DNA of 64,000 nt. Source: JAOPZW01 sp963764585 (GTDB lineage: Bacteria; Actinomycetota; Thermoleophilia; Solirubrobacterales; Solirubrobacteraceae). Where the stretch lies: the NCBI GenBank assembly GCA_963764585.1, contig CAVXTB010000001.1:186001-250000 (forward strand), in the 5' to 3' direction. The translations under genes and the position numbers were made by a program. Positions 1-8,646 of the stretch are shown one piece after another. Under the pieces are notes generated by a model, which saw only the letters and a list, made by a program, of their open reading frames with translations, did not search any database and was not told the DNA's origin. The number at the start of each line of letters is the position of its first letter. Position 1 is the stretch's first letter.

Positions 1-909
1 CTTGCCGGCGGCGCGCGTGACCTCCATCAGCGAGTTCAGGACGGTCGCGGGAGCCTCGTGGTCTGAGTCGGATCCGTGGCCGCGGGCCTCGAAGCCGACG
101 GCGTCGACCCCTGCTTCGACCTCGGGCACGCCGAGGATCTGCTCGATCTGGTCCCTCGGGTCGCCCTTGGAGACGTCGACCGTCTCACAGCCGAACGACC
201 GCGCCTGCTCGAGGCGCTCGGGGATCAGGTCGCCGACGATGACGACCGCCGCGCCGAGGAACTGCGCGGCGTGCGCCGCGGCGAGCCCGACCGGGCCGGC
301 GCCGGCGACGTAGACCGTCGAGCCCGACGTCACGCCGGCGCTATAGGCGCCGTGGTAGCCCGTCGGGAAGATGTCCGACAGCATCGTCAGGTCGAGGATC
401 TTCTCCATCGCCTGGTCCTTGTCGGGGAACTTCAGGAGGTTCCAGTCGGCGTACGGGACCATCACGTACTCGGCCTGGCCGCCGACCCAGCCGCCCATGT
501 CCACGTACCCGTAGGCCGAGCCCGGCCGGTCGGGGTTCGTGTTCAGGCAGACGCCGGTGTGGCCCTCCTTGCAGTTGCGACACCGCCCGCAGGCGATGTT
601 GAACGGCACCGAGACGAGGTCGCCCACCTTGATGAACTCGACGTCGCGCCCCGCCTCGATCACCTCGCCGGTGATCTCGTGGCCGAGGATGAGCCCCGCG
701 GGCGCGGTCGTGCGGCCGCGGACCATGTGCTGGTCGGAGCCGCAGATGTTCGTGGAGACGATCCTCAGGATGACGCCGTGCTCGCACTTGCGCCCGACGT
801 TGTCGGGGTGCACGCCCGGTCCGTCCTGGAGCTCGAGCTTCGGGAAGTCGATCGACTGGACCTCGACGTGTCCCGTGCCCAGGTAGGCGACCCCTCTGTT
901 GTCAGCCAT
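1..909 (-). CDS. fdhA: Zinc-dependent formaldehyde/alcohol dehydrogenase (C-terminus cut by window edge)
   Basis: Medium-chain zinc dehydrogenase resembling glutathione-independent formaldehyde dehydrogenase, which oxidises formaldehyde with NAD. Visible are the N-terminal GroES-like fold, the catalytic-zinc cysteine in ICGSDQH, the structural-zinc cluster CGRCRNCKEGHTGVC, and the Rossmann motif GAGPVGLAAA. The ATG at 907-909 is preceded by GGAGGT, a strong Shine-Dalgarno, unlike many genes here. The reading frame stays open to base 1, so about 303 codons are visible and the C-terminus lies outside. The exact substrate (formaldehyde or another alcohol) is inferred from family resemblance. Confidence 0.88.
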   Translation of the reverse strand, partial: MADNRGVAYLGTGHVEVQSIDFPKLELQDGPGVHPDNVGRKCEHGVILRIVSTNICGSDQHMVRGRTTAPAGLILGHEITGEVIEAGRDVEFIKVGDLVSVPFNIACGRCRNCKEGHTGVCLNTNPDRPGSAYGYVDMGGWVGGQAEYVMVPYADWNLLKFPDKDQAMEKILDLTMLSDIFPTGYHGAYSAGVTSGSTVYVAGAGPVGLAAAHAAQFLGAAVVIVGDLIPERLEQARSFGCETVDVSKGDPRDQIEQILGVPEVEAGVDAVGFEARGHGSDSDHEAPATVLNSLMEVTRAAGK

Positions 910-1063
910 GCTGACCTCCGATCGTTGGGATCAGGAGCCTCTGTTGCAACCTCCCACCAAGCGGGGCGGCCGGAAACGGGAGTGTTGGTCGTCGGACGCG
1001 AGGTGCGCGCGAACACGCCGAAAGGCTGATGCACGCGGGCGCGCGGCGCGCGTACGTTCGCCA

Positions 1064-1474
1064 CTAGCGCGCCAGGTGACAGGGCCCGCGCGCCACGTCG
1101 CGCGTGAGCTTGGCCACCTCGAAGAGCACCGCCGGCTGGCGCAGCGAGTCGTCGCTCCAGGCCGCCGTGCCGTCCTCGGTGCGCACGCGATAGGAGAGCA
1201 CCGGCTGGGGCCCGGGCGCCAGGCGCAGGTGCGCCTTCGCCGGATCCTCGAGGTCGCGCTCGGCCGCGCGCGCCTGCACGAGCTGCGCGCTCGTGATGTC
1301 GACCAGCGGGCGGTCGTTACACGAGGCGCGGCCGTCGTCGGTGATGCGCAGCGACAGCCGGGCGCCCGGGATCGCGCCGGTGCGATCGACCACGAAGAGG
1401 TCGCGAGCCTCGCTGCCGCACGCGCCCGCCGCCAACGCCGCGAGGGCCGCGAGCGCCGCCGCGGCGCGCCTCAC
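1064..1474 (-). CDS. Small predicted lipoprotein of unknown function
   Basis: About 136 residues. It starts at a GTG that overlaps the TGA of the upstream gamma-glutamyltransferase gene by 4 nt (GTGA), so the two are probably translationally coupled. The N-terminus is an arginine pair followed by an alanine/leucine-rich segment ending in LAAGAC, a good lipobox, so the product should be lipidated and face outward. The mature part is hydrophilic, with two further cysteines (in SCNDR and PCHLAR). I do not recognise a domain. As the last gene of the parA-ftsZ-acVLRF1-ggt run it may simply be co-transcribed. Confidence 0.7.
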   Translation of the reverse strand: MRRAAAALAALAALAAGACGSEARDLFVVDRTGAIPGARLSLRITDDGRASCNDRPLVDITSAQLVQARAAERDLEDPAKAHLRLAPGPQPVLSYRVRTEDGTAAWSDDSLRQPAVLFEVAKLTRDVARGPCHLAR

Positions 1475-2955
1475 CCTGCCACCGCGGCGCCGTCGCGGCG
1501 CGGATCGCCTGCGCCCGACAGCTCGCCGGCGGCACGGTCGCGCTCGACGGCCTGCACGCCGCCGAAGAAGAGGTTGCGATCGCGGAAGGCGACCAGCTGG
1601 CGGCCGGCGGCACGCAGCGCGTCCGCGTCGGTGCCCGGCTCGACGTAGACGAGCCCGTCCTCGAAGTGCACGCGCGGGGCGATCACCGCGTCGTGCGCGC
1701 GCAGGCCGTGGTCGACCACGCCGACGATGACCTGCAGGATCGCCGAGCGGATGCGGTTGGAGCCCGCGCTGCCGAGCACGAGCTCGACCTCGCCGTCGGG
1801 CGCCAGCACGACGGTCGGCGCCATCATCGATGGCATCCGCCGTCCCGGCCCGAAGGTGAAGAAGCCGAGCGGGTTGAGGTCCTGCTCGCCCATGACGTTG
1901 TTGACGTGGATGCCGGTGCCGGGCACCACGACGCCCGAGCCCTCGCCGTTCGTGCACGTCACCGAGCACGCCCGGCCGTCGCGGTCGAGCACCGAGATGT
2001 GAGTCGTCGAGCCCAGCCGCGAGGCGAGCAGGCGCTCGGCGAAGCCGGGCTCGGTCAGCCCCCCGACGAACGCCGGCGTGCGCAGCGCCTGCGCCTCCTC
2101 CATCACGGCGACGATGTCGACGGCCGACGGCGCGCCGTCCGCGCGCTCGTCCAGGCGCGCCATCGCCAGCGCCAGGAGCGTGCCGCCCGCCGACGGCGGC
2201 GGGTTCGTGAGCACCTCGCGCCCGCGGTAGGTCGCACGCACCGGCGGCCGCGCGACGGGCTCGTAGGCGGCGAGGTCGGCCTTCGTCAGCTGCCCGCCGC
2301 GCGCGTCGAGCCACTCGACCACGGCGTCGGCGAGGTCGCCCGAGTAGAACGGCGCGGCGCCCTCGGCCCCGAAGCGCTCGATCGTCTCGGCAAGCTCGTC
2401 GGAGCGGAACACGTCGCCCTCGCGCAGCGCGCGCCCGCCGGGCGCGAACTCCGCGCGCGACTCCTCGGTGGTGACGAGGATCGGCTCGAGGATCTCCCAC
2501 ACGTAGGCCTGCGCGGCGTTGACCGCGACGCCGGCGCGGGCCAGCGCCGCGGCGGGCTGCGCGAGCGCAGAGGCGTCGAGCGAGCCCCAGCGCTCCAGCG
2601 CGGCGGCGAGCCCCGCCGGCGACCCGTAGGTCCCGCACGACGCAGCCCCGCAGTTGAAGACCTGCACCGCGTCGCCGAAGGACACCTCGGCGGGCACGAG
2701 GTCGGCGCGGCGATCGACGTCGGCGCCGCGGCCCGGCGCCTCGACGAAGAAGTCCAGCAGCGTCGGCTCCTCGCCGGTGCCGGCGACGAGCATGTAGCCG
2801 CCGGCACCCGGGCCGGTGAGCAGTGGCTCGGAGACCCACGAGGCGAGCACCGCCCCGACCGCGGCGTCGACGGCGTTGCCGCCCTCGCGCAGCACGCGCG
2901 CGCCGGCCTCCGCGGTCAGCGGGTGCCCGGCGGCGACCATGCCTGCAGCAGTCAC
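1471..2955 (-). CDS. ggt: Gamma-glutamyltransferase family protein
   Basis: Ntn-hydrolase that self-cleaves and then hydrolyses or transfers gamma-glutamyl groups, for example from glutathione or related thiols. It has the N-terminal signature GGNAVDAAVG, the cleavage and nucleophile motif TTHISV (first Thr about residue 317), and the glycine-rich oxyanion region with NNVMGE. About 494 residues is slightly short for the family, and no signal peptide is visible, so it may be cytoplasmic. The GTG start overlaps the preceding stop (GTGA), fixing the start and implying coupling to the acVLRF1 gene. Its substrate cannot be told from sequence. Confidence 0.9.
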   Translation of the reverse strand: MTAAGMVAAGHPLTAEAGARVLREGGNAVDAAVGAVLASWVSEPLLTGPGAGGYMLVAGTGEEPTLLDFFVEAPGRGADVDRRADLVPAEVSFGDAVQVFNCGAASCGTYGSPAGLAAALERWGSLDASALAQPAAALARAGVAVNAAQAYVWEILEPILVTTEESRAEFAPGGRALREGDVFRSDELAETIERFGAEGAAPFYSGDLADAVVEWLDARGGQLTKADLAAYEPVARPPVRATYRGREVLTNPPPSAGGTLLALAMARLDERADGAPSAVDIVAVMEEAQALRTPAFVGGLTEPGFAERLLASRLGSTTHISVLDRDGRACSVTCTNGEGSGVVVPGTGIHVNNVMGEQDLNPLGFFTFGPGRRMPSMMAPTVVLAPDGEVELVLGSAGSNRIRSAILQVIVGVVDHGLRAHDAVIAPRVHFEDGLVYVEPGTDADALRAAGRQLVAFRDRNLFFGGVQAVERDRAAGELSGAGDPRRDGAAVAG

Positions 2956-3611
2956 GGCGAGATCGTCCCAGAGGGCCGCACGATCGTCGCCGTGAAGCGC
3001 TCGGGCAGCGCGCGGAGCACGTGCAGGCGCGGGTCGGGCACGTCGAGCACGCGGCCGCTGACGAGCGGGCGCAGCCGGGCCAGGCGCGCGTCGGCGAGGA
3101 CGTCGTCGAGCGCGCGGCGGTCGCCGCCCAGCACGACCGCGTCGAGCCGCCCGGTCCACGGCACGAGCACGCGCGCGGCGACGTCGGCGGCCGCCTGCAG
3201 CGCGACGCGCGCGTGTCCCTCGCGACGGCGCGCGAAGCGCCCCGAGCTCGAGCCGCCCTTCTTGTGGCGCCCGTGGACGAGGCGGCTGCCGACCTTCGAG
3301 TCCAGCAGGCGTTCGCCTTCGAACACGCCGGCGGCGTGGCCGCCGAGGCGCACGAGCAGGACGCCGACCGTGCGCTCGCGGCGCACGTGCTCGAGCAGCG
3401 GCGCCGGCTCGTAGCCGGCGCGATCGCCGAGCGCGGCGGCGTCGAGCGGCGGGAAGGGCGGCTCGCAGACCACGCGCTCGGCGTTGGCCGCGACGAACGC
3501 GACGTCGCGCTCGCCGATCGACGTCCAGGCGACCGGCTCGTGCCCGGCCGCCCAGCGATCGAGCCAGCGCTCCAGGCGCGCCGGCGGCAGCTCGTAGCGC
3601 TCTTCCGTCAG
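2952..3611 (-). CDS. acVLRF1-family peptidyl-tRNA hydrolase (Vms1-like release factor), probable CTG start
   Basis: Resembles the actinobacterial Vms1-like release factor family (acVLRF1), eRF1-related proteins proposed to release nascent chains from stalled ribosomes. The diagnostic stretch is the basic, glycine/serine-rich loop GRHKKGGSSSGRFARRREG near the middle, followed by an AADVAARVLVPW segment. The conserved N-terminus (YELPPARLERWLDRW) begins a few residues after a CTG whose last two bases start the ftsZ stop codon (CTGA overlap). No ATG, GTG or TTG lies close enough, and the first in-frame GTG would remove about 50 conserved residues. Sits between ftsZ and ggt, with 4-nt overlaps on both sides. 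Family call good, start codon inferred. Confidence 0.8.
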   Translation of the reverse strand: MTEERYELPPARLERWLDRWAAGHEPVAWTSIGERDVAFVAANAERVVCEPPFPPLDAAALGDRAGYEPAPLLEHVRRERTVGVLLVRLGGHAAGVFEGERLLDSKVGSRLVHGRHKKGGSSSGRFARRREGHARVALQAAADVAARVLVPWTGRLDAVVLGGDRRALDDVLADARLARLRPLVSGRVLDVPDPRLHVLRALPERFTATIVRPSGTISP

Positions 3612-5083
3612 CCCCTCGGAATGAACTCGGGCACGTCGAGCTCGTTGACGCCGAGGCCGGTCTGGCGCGTGGAGCGGTTGCGGCGCTCGACGCGGACCTC
3701 GCCGCGCGGCTCCTCGAAGTCGCGGCGCGCCGGGCGCGCGCGATCCTCGGTGTAGCCGGTGGCGACGACCGTCACCCACACCTCGGAGCCGAGCTTCTCG
3801 TCGACCATGGCGCCGAAGATGATGTTGGCGTCGGGGTGGGCGGCCTCGCTGACCGCCTTGGCGGCCTCGTTGATCTCCCACAGCGACAGGTCGGGCCCGC
3901 CGGTGATCGAGAGCAGGATCTTGCGCGCGCCCTCCATCGAGGTCTCCAGGAGCGGCGACTCGGTCGCCGCGCGCGCGGCCTCGGTGGCGCGGTCCTCGCC
4001 CTGGCCCATGCCGATGCCCAGCAGCGCGTTGCCGGCGTCGGACATGATCGTGCGCACGTCGGCGAAGTCGAGGTTGATGAGCCCCGGCAGCGTGACGAGG
4101 TCGCTGACGCCCTGCACGCCCTGGCGCAGGACGTCGTCGGCCACGCGGAACGCGTCGACCATCGACGTCTGCTTGTCGAGCACGGTCAGCAGCTTGTTGT
4201 TGGGCACGACGATCAGGGTGTCGACCTCGTTGGCCAGCGCCTGGATGCCCTGCTCGGCGGCGCCCGCGCGCTTTGAGCCCTCGAAGCCGAACGGCTTGGT
4301 CACGATGCCGACGGTCAGCGCGCCGATCTCGCGGGCGATGCGCGCGATGATCGGGGCGGCGCCGGTGCCGGTCCCGCCGCCGGCCCCGGCGGCGATGAAG
4401 ATCATGTCCGAGCCCTTGAAGAGCGCCTTGATGCGGTCGTATTCCTCCATCGCGGCCTGGCGGCCGAGATCGGGGTTCGAGCCGGCGCCCAGCCCGCGCG
4501 TGACGTTCGGGCCGATGTGCAGGGTGATGTCGGCCGTCGACTGCTGCAGCGACTGCAGGTCGGTGTTGATGGCCAGGAACTCGACGCCCTCGACCTGGGC
4601 CTCGACCATGCGGTTGACCGCGTTGACGCCGGCGCCGCCGACGCCGACGACGCGCAGCACCGGCTGGCCCGCGGGCTTGGCCGTGCCCCACGGGGTCGGC
4701 TCGTCGGCCACGCGCGCGTACGGGTCCTCCTCGCGGCGGGGCGCTGCGGGCGCGCGGTCGAGGATGTTCTCCGGGATGTCCGCGCTGAACGCATGGCGCA
4801 GGCGCTCTTGCGGCGTCGGGACGCGCGGCTCGGCCGCGGGCGGCGCCTCCTCGGGCGTGCCGAGCGCGGGATGCGGATAGCCGGTGTCGCGCGGGTGCGG
4901 CGGCGGCTCCGGCGAAGGCTCGGGCATGCGGCGTTCGCGCGCAGCGGGCGTCGAGGGCTCGGGCACCTGGCGATCGTCGCCGGTGCGCGTGGCCTCCTCG
5001 GCCTCGTCGGCGGCCCGCTCGGTCTTACGGAACAGGTCCGCGAGCGGCCCCTCCCTCATGCTGGCGCGCTTACCGCTTGCCAT
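3608..5083 (-). CDS. ftsZ: Cell division protein FtsZ with a long N-terminal extension
   Basis: Tubulin-like GTPase that forms the division ring. The core starts near residue 143 with GVGGAGVNAV; the tubulin signature GAGGGTGTGA is near 233-242 and the T7 loop NLDFAD near 337-342. The C-terminus ends LDVPEFIPRG, resembling the usual C-terminal interaction peptide. The first ~140 residues are proline-, acid- and arginine-rich and look disordered; ordinary FtsZ begins its core within about 15 residues. The ATG at 5083 has an excellent AGGAGG Shine-Dalgarno and overlaps the end of parA by 14 nt; a second ATG at 5059 keeps most of the extension. It sits outside any division/cell-wall cluster. Confidence 0.93.
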   Translation of the reverse strand: MASGKRASMREGPLADLFRKTERAADEAEEATRTGDDRQVPEPSTPAARERRMPEPSPEPPPHPRDTGYPHPALGTPEEAPPAAEPRVPTPQERLRHAFSADIPENILDRAPAAPRREEDPYARVADEPTPWGTAKPAGQPVLRVVGVGGAGVNAVNRMVEAQVEGVEFLAINTDLQSLQQSTADITLHIGPNVTRGLGAGSNPDLGRQAAMEEYDRIKALFKGSDMIFIAAGAGGGTGTGAAPIIARIAREIGALTVGIVTKPFGFEGSKRAGAAEQGIQALANEVDTLIVVPNNKLLTVLDKQTSMVDAFRVADDVLRQGVQGVSDLVTLPGLINLDFADVRTIMSDAGNALLGIGMGQGEDRATEAARAATESPLLETSMEGARKILLSITGGPDLSLWEINEAAKAVSEAAHPDANIIFGAMVDEKLGSEVWVTVVATGYTEDRARPARRDFEEPRGEVRVERRNRSTRQTGLGVNELDVPEFIPRG

Positions 5084-5846
5084 TGGCGAGAACCTCCTTC
5101 GCGAGATCGCGATAGGACTGGGCGGCGATCCCGTCCGGATCGTACTTCAGCACGGACATGCCCTTCACGGGCGCCTCCGCGAATCGGACGGTCTTCTTGA
5201 TGCGCGAAGCGAAGACGCGGTCCCCGAAGTTCTCCTCGAGGATCTCGATCGCCTCCTTTGCGTGAATCGTCCGCGTGTCCATCAGCGTGGGCAGGATGCC
5301 CTCGATCTCCACGTCGGGATTCAGGTTCTCGCGGATCATCTGAAGCGTGTTCTGAAGCTGGATCAGCCCGCGCATCGACAGGTACTCGCACTGGACGGGC
5401 ACGATGACCTTGTCGGCGGCGGTCAGCGCGTTGATCGTCAGCAGGCCGAGGCTCGGCGGCGTGTCGATGCAGATGAAGTCGTAGTCGCCCTCGATCGCCC
5501 TGAAGGCCTTCTCGAGCGAGCGCTCGCGCCCGATCATCGTGCTCATGGCGATCTCGGCGCCGGCGAGGTCGATCGACGCGCAGGCGACGTCGATCTCGCG
5601 CTTGCGCACGACCTCGCGGATCGAGACCTGATGCACGAGCACGTCGTACATCGACGTCTCGAGCGTGTCGGGGTCGATCCCCTGCGACATCGTGAGGTTG
5701 CCCTGCGGGTCCATGTCCACGCACAGGACGCGGAACCCCTTCTCCGAGAAGGCAACGGCCAGGTTGAGCGCAGTCGTCGTCTTGGCGACGCCGCCCTTCT
5801 GGTTCGCGAATGCGATGACCTTCGGCTTTTGGGGTGCGCTCTCCAT
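5070..5846 (-). CDS. parA: ParA/Soj-family partitioning ATPase
   Basis: 258-residue deviant Walker A ATPase. The P-loop KGGVAKTTT carries the signature lysine, Walker A' is VDMDPQGN, and Walker B is in ICIDTPPSLG. Such proteins position chromosomes, plasmids or other cargo, usually with a ParB partner, and some position division proteins. No parB is adjacent; the next gene in the operon is ftsZ, whose start lies inside the end of this gene. A TACGGC hexamer 6 nt before the ATG and no Shine-Dalgarno suggest a leaderless transcript. A perfect inverted repeat lies just upstream of that hexamer. A role in FtsZ positioning is inference from context. Confidence 0.88.
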   Translation of the reverse strand: MESAPQKPKVIAFANQKGGVAKTTTALNLAVAFSEKGFRVLCVDMDPQGNLTMSQGIDPDTLETSMYDVLVHQVSIREVVRKREIDVACASIDLAGAEIAMSTMIGRERSLEKAFRAIEGDYDFICIDTPPSLGLLTINALTAADKVIVPVQCEYLSMRGLIQLQNTLQMIRENLNPDVEIEGILPTLMDTRTIHAKEAIEILEENFGDRVFASRIKKTVRFAEAPVKGMSVLKYDPDGIAAQSYRDLAKEVLANGKR

Positions 5847-5857
5847 ACCAGCGCCGT

Positions 5858-5879
5858 ATTCGCCCGGCCACGGGCGAAT
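5858..5879. promoter_or_regulatory. Perfect inverted repeat, candidate operator ahead of parA
   Basis: ATTCGCCCG and CGGGCGAAT form a perfect 9-bp inverted repeat with a 4-nt spacer. It lies 12 nt upstream of the parA ATG and directly abuts its putative -10 hexamer, and it is 36 nt upstream of the divergent cupin gene. The placement suits a repressor or autoregulation site, but a short hairpin in the DNA or RNA is also possible. It does not match a parS consensus. Confidence 0.4.
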
Positions 5880-5915
5880 CCTTCACGCGTGCGGGATGAC
5901 TAGCATCGCCGCCGG

Positions 5916-6833
5916 ATGGTCATCCACTGGGACGAGGTCGAGGCGCGGGAGATCGAGGGCGAGCACCTGCGTGGCACGCGCTGGCGCCTGGGCGCCGCGG
6001 CCGGGGCGCGCGACGTCGGCCTCAGCCGCTATCGGGTGGCCGCGGGCGAGCGCGCGATGCCCGTCCACGTGCACGCCGACGAGGAGGAGATCTTCTACGT
6101 CCTCGACGGCGAGGGGCTCAGCTGGCAGGACGGCCGTGTCTACCCGGTCGCCGCCGGCGATTGCATCCTGCACCGCGCGGATGCCGAGGCGCACACGATC
6201 CTCGGGGCCGGCGACGGGCTCGACGTCCTCGCCTTCGGCGCCGGCTCGCCGACCGGGCTGACGTGGCTGCCGCGCGCGCGGGCGTGGTGGAACGGGCCGC
6301 ACTGGCTGCCCCACGACGGCCCGGACCCGTTCACGGCCGAGGACGCTGCGGGGCCGCTCGAGGTGCCCGCGCCCGAGGCCGAGCGCCCGCCGACGATCCT
6401 CGCCGTCGCCGACGCCCCGATCAGGCAGGCCGACACCGGCGACGTCGTGCGCGTGCGCCACGAGCTCGGCGACGCGCTCGGCTCGCGCGCCAGCGGCCTC
6501 GGCCTGCTCGTCATCGCCCCGGGCTCGCTGAGCTACCCACCGCACTGCCACTCGGCCGAGGAGGAGCTGTTCGTGGTGGTCGACGGCGAGGGCGCGCTGC
6601 TGCTCGCCGACGACGAGCACCCGGTGCGCGCCGGCAGCGTCGTCGCGCGGCCGCCGGGCACCGGCGTCGCGCACGCCTTCCGCGCCGGCGACGCGCCGAT
6701 GAGCGTGCTCGCCTACGGCACGCGCGAGCCCAACGACATCGCCTACTACCCGCGCTCGGGGAAGGTGTCGCTGCGCGGCGTCAACGCGATGTTCCACGTG
6801 ACGAAGGTCGACTACTGGGACGGCGAGACATGA
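5916..6833 (+). CDS. Bicupin domain protein (first of a tandem pair)
   Basis: 305 residues with two cupin barrels. The first has HVHADEEEIFYVLDG (about 50-64), the second HCHSAEEELFVVVDG (about 208-222); both keep the His-x-His...Glu metal-binding pattern. Bicupins include oxalate decarboxylases, dioxygenases and sugar isomerases; no substrate is evident. A TAGCAT hexamer 9 nt before the ATG suggests a very short leader or none. Its stop overlaps the ATG of the next bicupin (ATGA), and the two share a layout and similar ends (DYWDGE and DYWEGE), indicating a tandem duplication. Confidence 0.85.
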   Translation: MVIHWDEVEAREIEGEHLRGTRWRLGAAAGARDVGLSRYRVAAGERAMPVHVHADEEEIFYVLDGEGLSWQDGRVYPVAAGDCILHRADAEAHTILGAGDGLDVLAFGAGSPTGLTWLPRARAWWNGPHWLPHDGPDPFTAEDAAGPLEVPAPEAERPPTILAVADAPIRQADTGDVVRVRHELGDALGSRASGLGLLVIAPGSLSYPPHCHSAEEELFVVVDGEGALLLADDEHPVRAGSVVARPPGTGVAHAFRAGDAPMSVLAYGTREPNDIAYYPRSGKVSLRGVNAMFHVTKVDYWDGET

Positions 6834-7762
6834 CGCTGGCGCACTGGGACGAGGTCGAGCGCCTGACGCGCGACGTCGGCGACATCCGCGCGACGTTCCG
6901 CGCCCTCGGCGCGGCCGCCGGCGCGAGCGCGGTCGGCGTGTCGCTCATCGACGTCGAGCCCGGGTGCCGTGCGGGGCCGGTTCACCAGCACGCCTCCGAG
7001 GAGGAGATCTTCTTCGTGCTCGCGGGCTCGGGCCTGGCGTGGCTGGACGGCGCCGTGCACGAGATCGGCGCCGGCGACACGGTCGTCTACCTTGCCAGCG
7101 GCCCCGAGCACACGGTCATCGCCGGCCCCGGCGGGCTGTCCGTGCTCGCCTACGGGGAGAACCACCAGCCGGCGCTGGCGCGCCTGCCGCGCGCCGGCAT
7201 GGTCCGCCGCGGCAGGCTGTGGCTGGAGGCCTCGCCCGACGACCCGCTCGAGCGCGAGGCCGCCGCCGGCCCGCTCGAGCCGCCCGAGCCGACGCCGCGC
7301 CCGCCGTGCATCGTCGCCTTGGAGGACGTCGAGCTCGAGGAGGAGACCGCCGGCGACGTGTCCGTCCGCGAGCGCGACATGGCGCGCGCGGCGGGCTCGG
7401 TGCGCAGCGGCCTGCGCCACGACGTCATCCCGCCCGGCAAGCTCAACTGCCCGCCGCATTGGCACAGCGCCGAGCACGAGCTGTTCGTCGTCCTGGAAGG
7501 CGGCGGGACGCTGCTGCTCTACGACAACCACGGCGAGGTCGAGGAGGAGCACGCGCTGCGCGCCGGCCATTGCGTCTCGTGCCCGGCCGGCATGCGCCTC
7601 GCCCACGCCATGCGAGCGGGCGACGAGGGCCTGACCTACCTCGCCTACGGCACGCGCGAGAGCAACGAGATCGTCTACTACCCGCGCTCGAAGAAGGCGT
7701 GGCTCGGGCGCGTCATGGTGCGCCTCGACCTCGTCGACGACTACTGGGAGGGCGAGGTCTGA
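6830..7762 (+). CDS. Bicupin domain protein (second of a tandem pair)
   Basis: 310 residues, paralogous to the preceding gene. Cupin one contains HQHASEEEIFFVLAG and cupin two HWHSAEHELFVVLEG, so both metal sites look intact. It shares with its neighbour the N-terminal HWDEVE and the motif near the C-terminus with YGTRE followed by YYPRS. The start ATG overlaps the previous stop by 4 nt. Its own end carries a GGGAGG positioned 7 nt before the CTG that probably starts the next gene. The pair may form heteromers or act on related small molecules; this is inference. Confidence 0.85.
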   Translation: MTLAHWDEVERLTRDVGDIRATFRALGAAAGASAVGVSLIDVEPGCRAGPVHQHASEEEIFFVLAGSGLAWLDGAVHEIGAGDTVVYLASGPEHTVIAGPGGLSVLAYGENHQPALARLPRAGMVRRGRLWLEASPDDPLEREAAAGPLEPPEPTPRPPCIVALEDVELEEETAGDVSVRERDMARAAGSVRSGLRHDVIPPGKLNCPPHWHSAEHELFVVLEGGGTLLLYDNHGEVEEEHALRAGHCVSCPAGMRLAHAMRAGDEGLTYLAYGTRESNEIVYYPRSKKAWLGRVMVRLDLVDDYWEGEV

Positions 7763-8646
7763 GCCTGCTCGACCGCGATCTCGTGGTCGTCACCGGCAAG
7801 GGCGGGGTTGGCAAGACGACGGTGGCCGCCGCGCTCGGGCTGGTCGCCGCGCGCCGCGGGCTGCGCACGATCGTCGCCGAGGTCGCGCGGCGCGACGACG
7901 TCTCGCGGGCGCTGGGCGGCGAGGGGATGCAGGAGGAGGAGCTCGCGCCGGGCCTGCACCACGTCTCGATCGACCCCGAGCTCGCGATGGAGCTCTACCT
8001 CACCGACCAGCTGCCGTCGGCGCTTGCCGACGTGCTCGCCTCGAGCCGCACGTTCTCCTACCTCGCCGCCGCGACGCCGGGGATGCGCGAGCTGCTGACG
8101 GTCGGCAAGGTGTGGGAGCTCGCGCAGGAGGACCGCCGCACCCCGGGCGCCGAGCCCTACGACCTCGTGGTCCTCGACGCGCCGGCCACGGGGCACGGCG
8201 TCGCGGTGCTGAGCGCGCCGCGCACGTTCGCCCAGGTCGCTCGCGTGGGTCGCATCGCCCGCCAGGGCCGTACGATCGACGCGATGGTCACCGACCCGGC
8301 ACGGACCGGCGTCGTCGCCGTGGCGCGGCCCGAGGAGATGCCGGTCAACGAGACGCTCGCCCTGCAGGACGCGCTGCGCGACGAGCTCGGCCTCGAGGTC
8401 GGCCTGGTGGTCGCCAACGGGATGCTGCCGCGGCGCTTCAGCGCGGCCGACGCGCGCGCGCTCGAGGCGGCGGTCGACTCGCCGGAGGTCCGCGCGGCGC
8501 GCCACGCGCATGCCCGCGCCGCCGCGCAGCGCGCGCAGCTGCAGCGCCTGCGCCGCGGCGTCCGCGCTCCCGTCGCGACGCTGCCGTTCGTCTTCGACGG
8601 CGACCACCTGGCGCGCCTGGCGCGCGAGCTGGAGCGGGCGCTGTGA
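7759..8646 (+). CDS. Get3/ArsA-like ATPase, BagA-type subunit, probable CTG start
   Basis: About 295 residues, a P-loop ATPase of the ArsA/Get3 group with the full deviant Walker A GKGGVGKTT near residue 13 and Walker B VVLDAPATGHG. The conserved N-terminus of such proteins (SLLDR followed by a beta strand and the P-loop) places the start at CTG 7759, overlapping the cupin stop (CTGA), with GGGAGG 7 nt upstream. The first GTG would begin inside the first beta strand. It lacks the cysteines of arsenite pumps. The next gene is a second such ATPase; adjacent pairs of this kind in mycobacteria (Rv3679/Rv3680, BagA/BagB) form a complex, which I infer here. Confidence 0.82.
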   Translation: MSLLDRDLVVVTGKGGVGKTTVAAALGLVAARRGLRTIVAEVARRDDVSRALGGEGMQEEELAPGLHHVSIDPELAMELYLTDQLPSALADVLASSRTFSYLAAATPGMRELLTVGKVWELAQEDRRTPGAEPYDLVVLDAPATGHGVAVLSAPRTFAQVARVGRIARQGRTIDAMVTDPARTGVVAVARPEEMPVNETLALQDALRDELGLEVGLVVANGMLPRRFSAADARALEAAVDSPEVRAARHAHARAAAQRAQLQRLRRGVRAPVATLPFVFDGDHLARLARELERAL

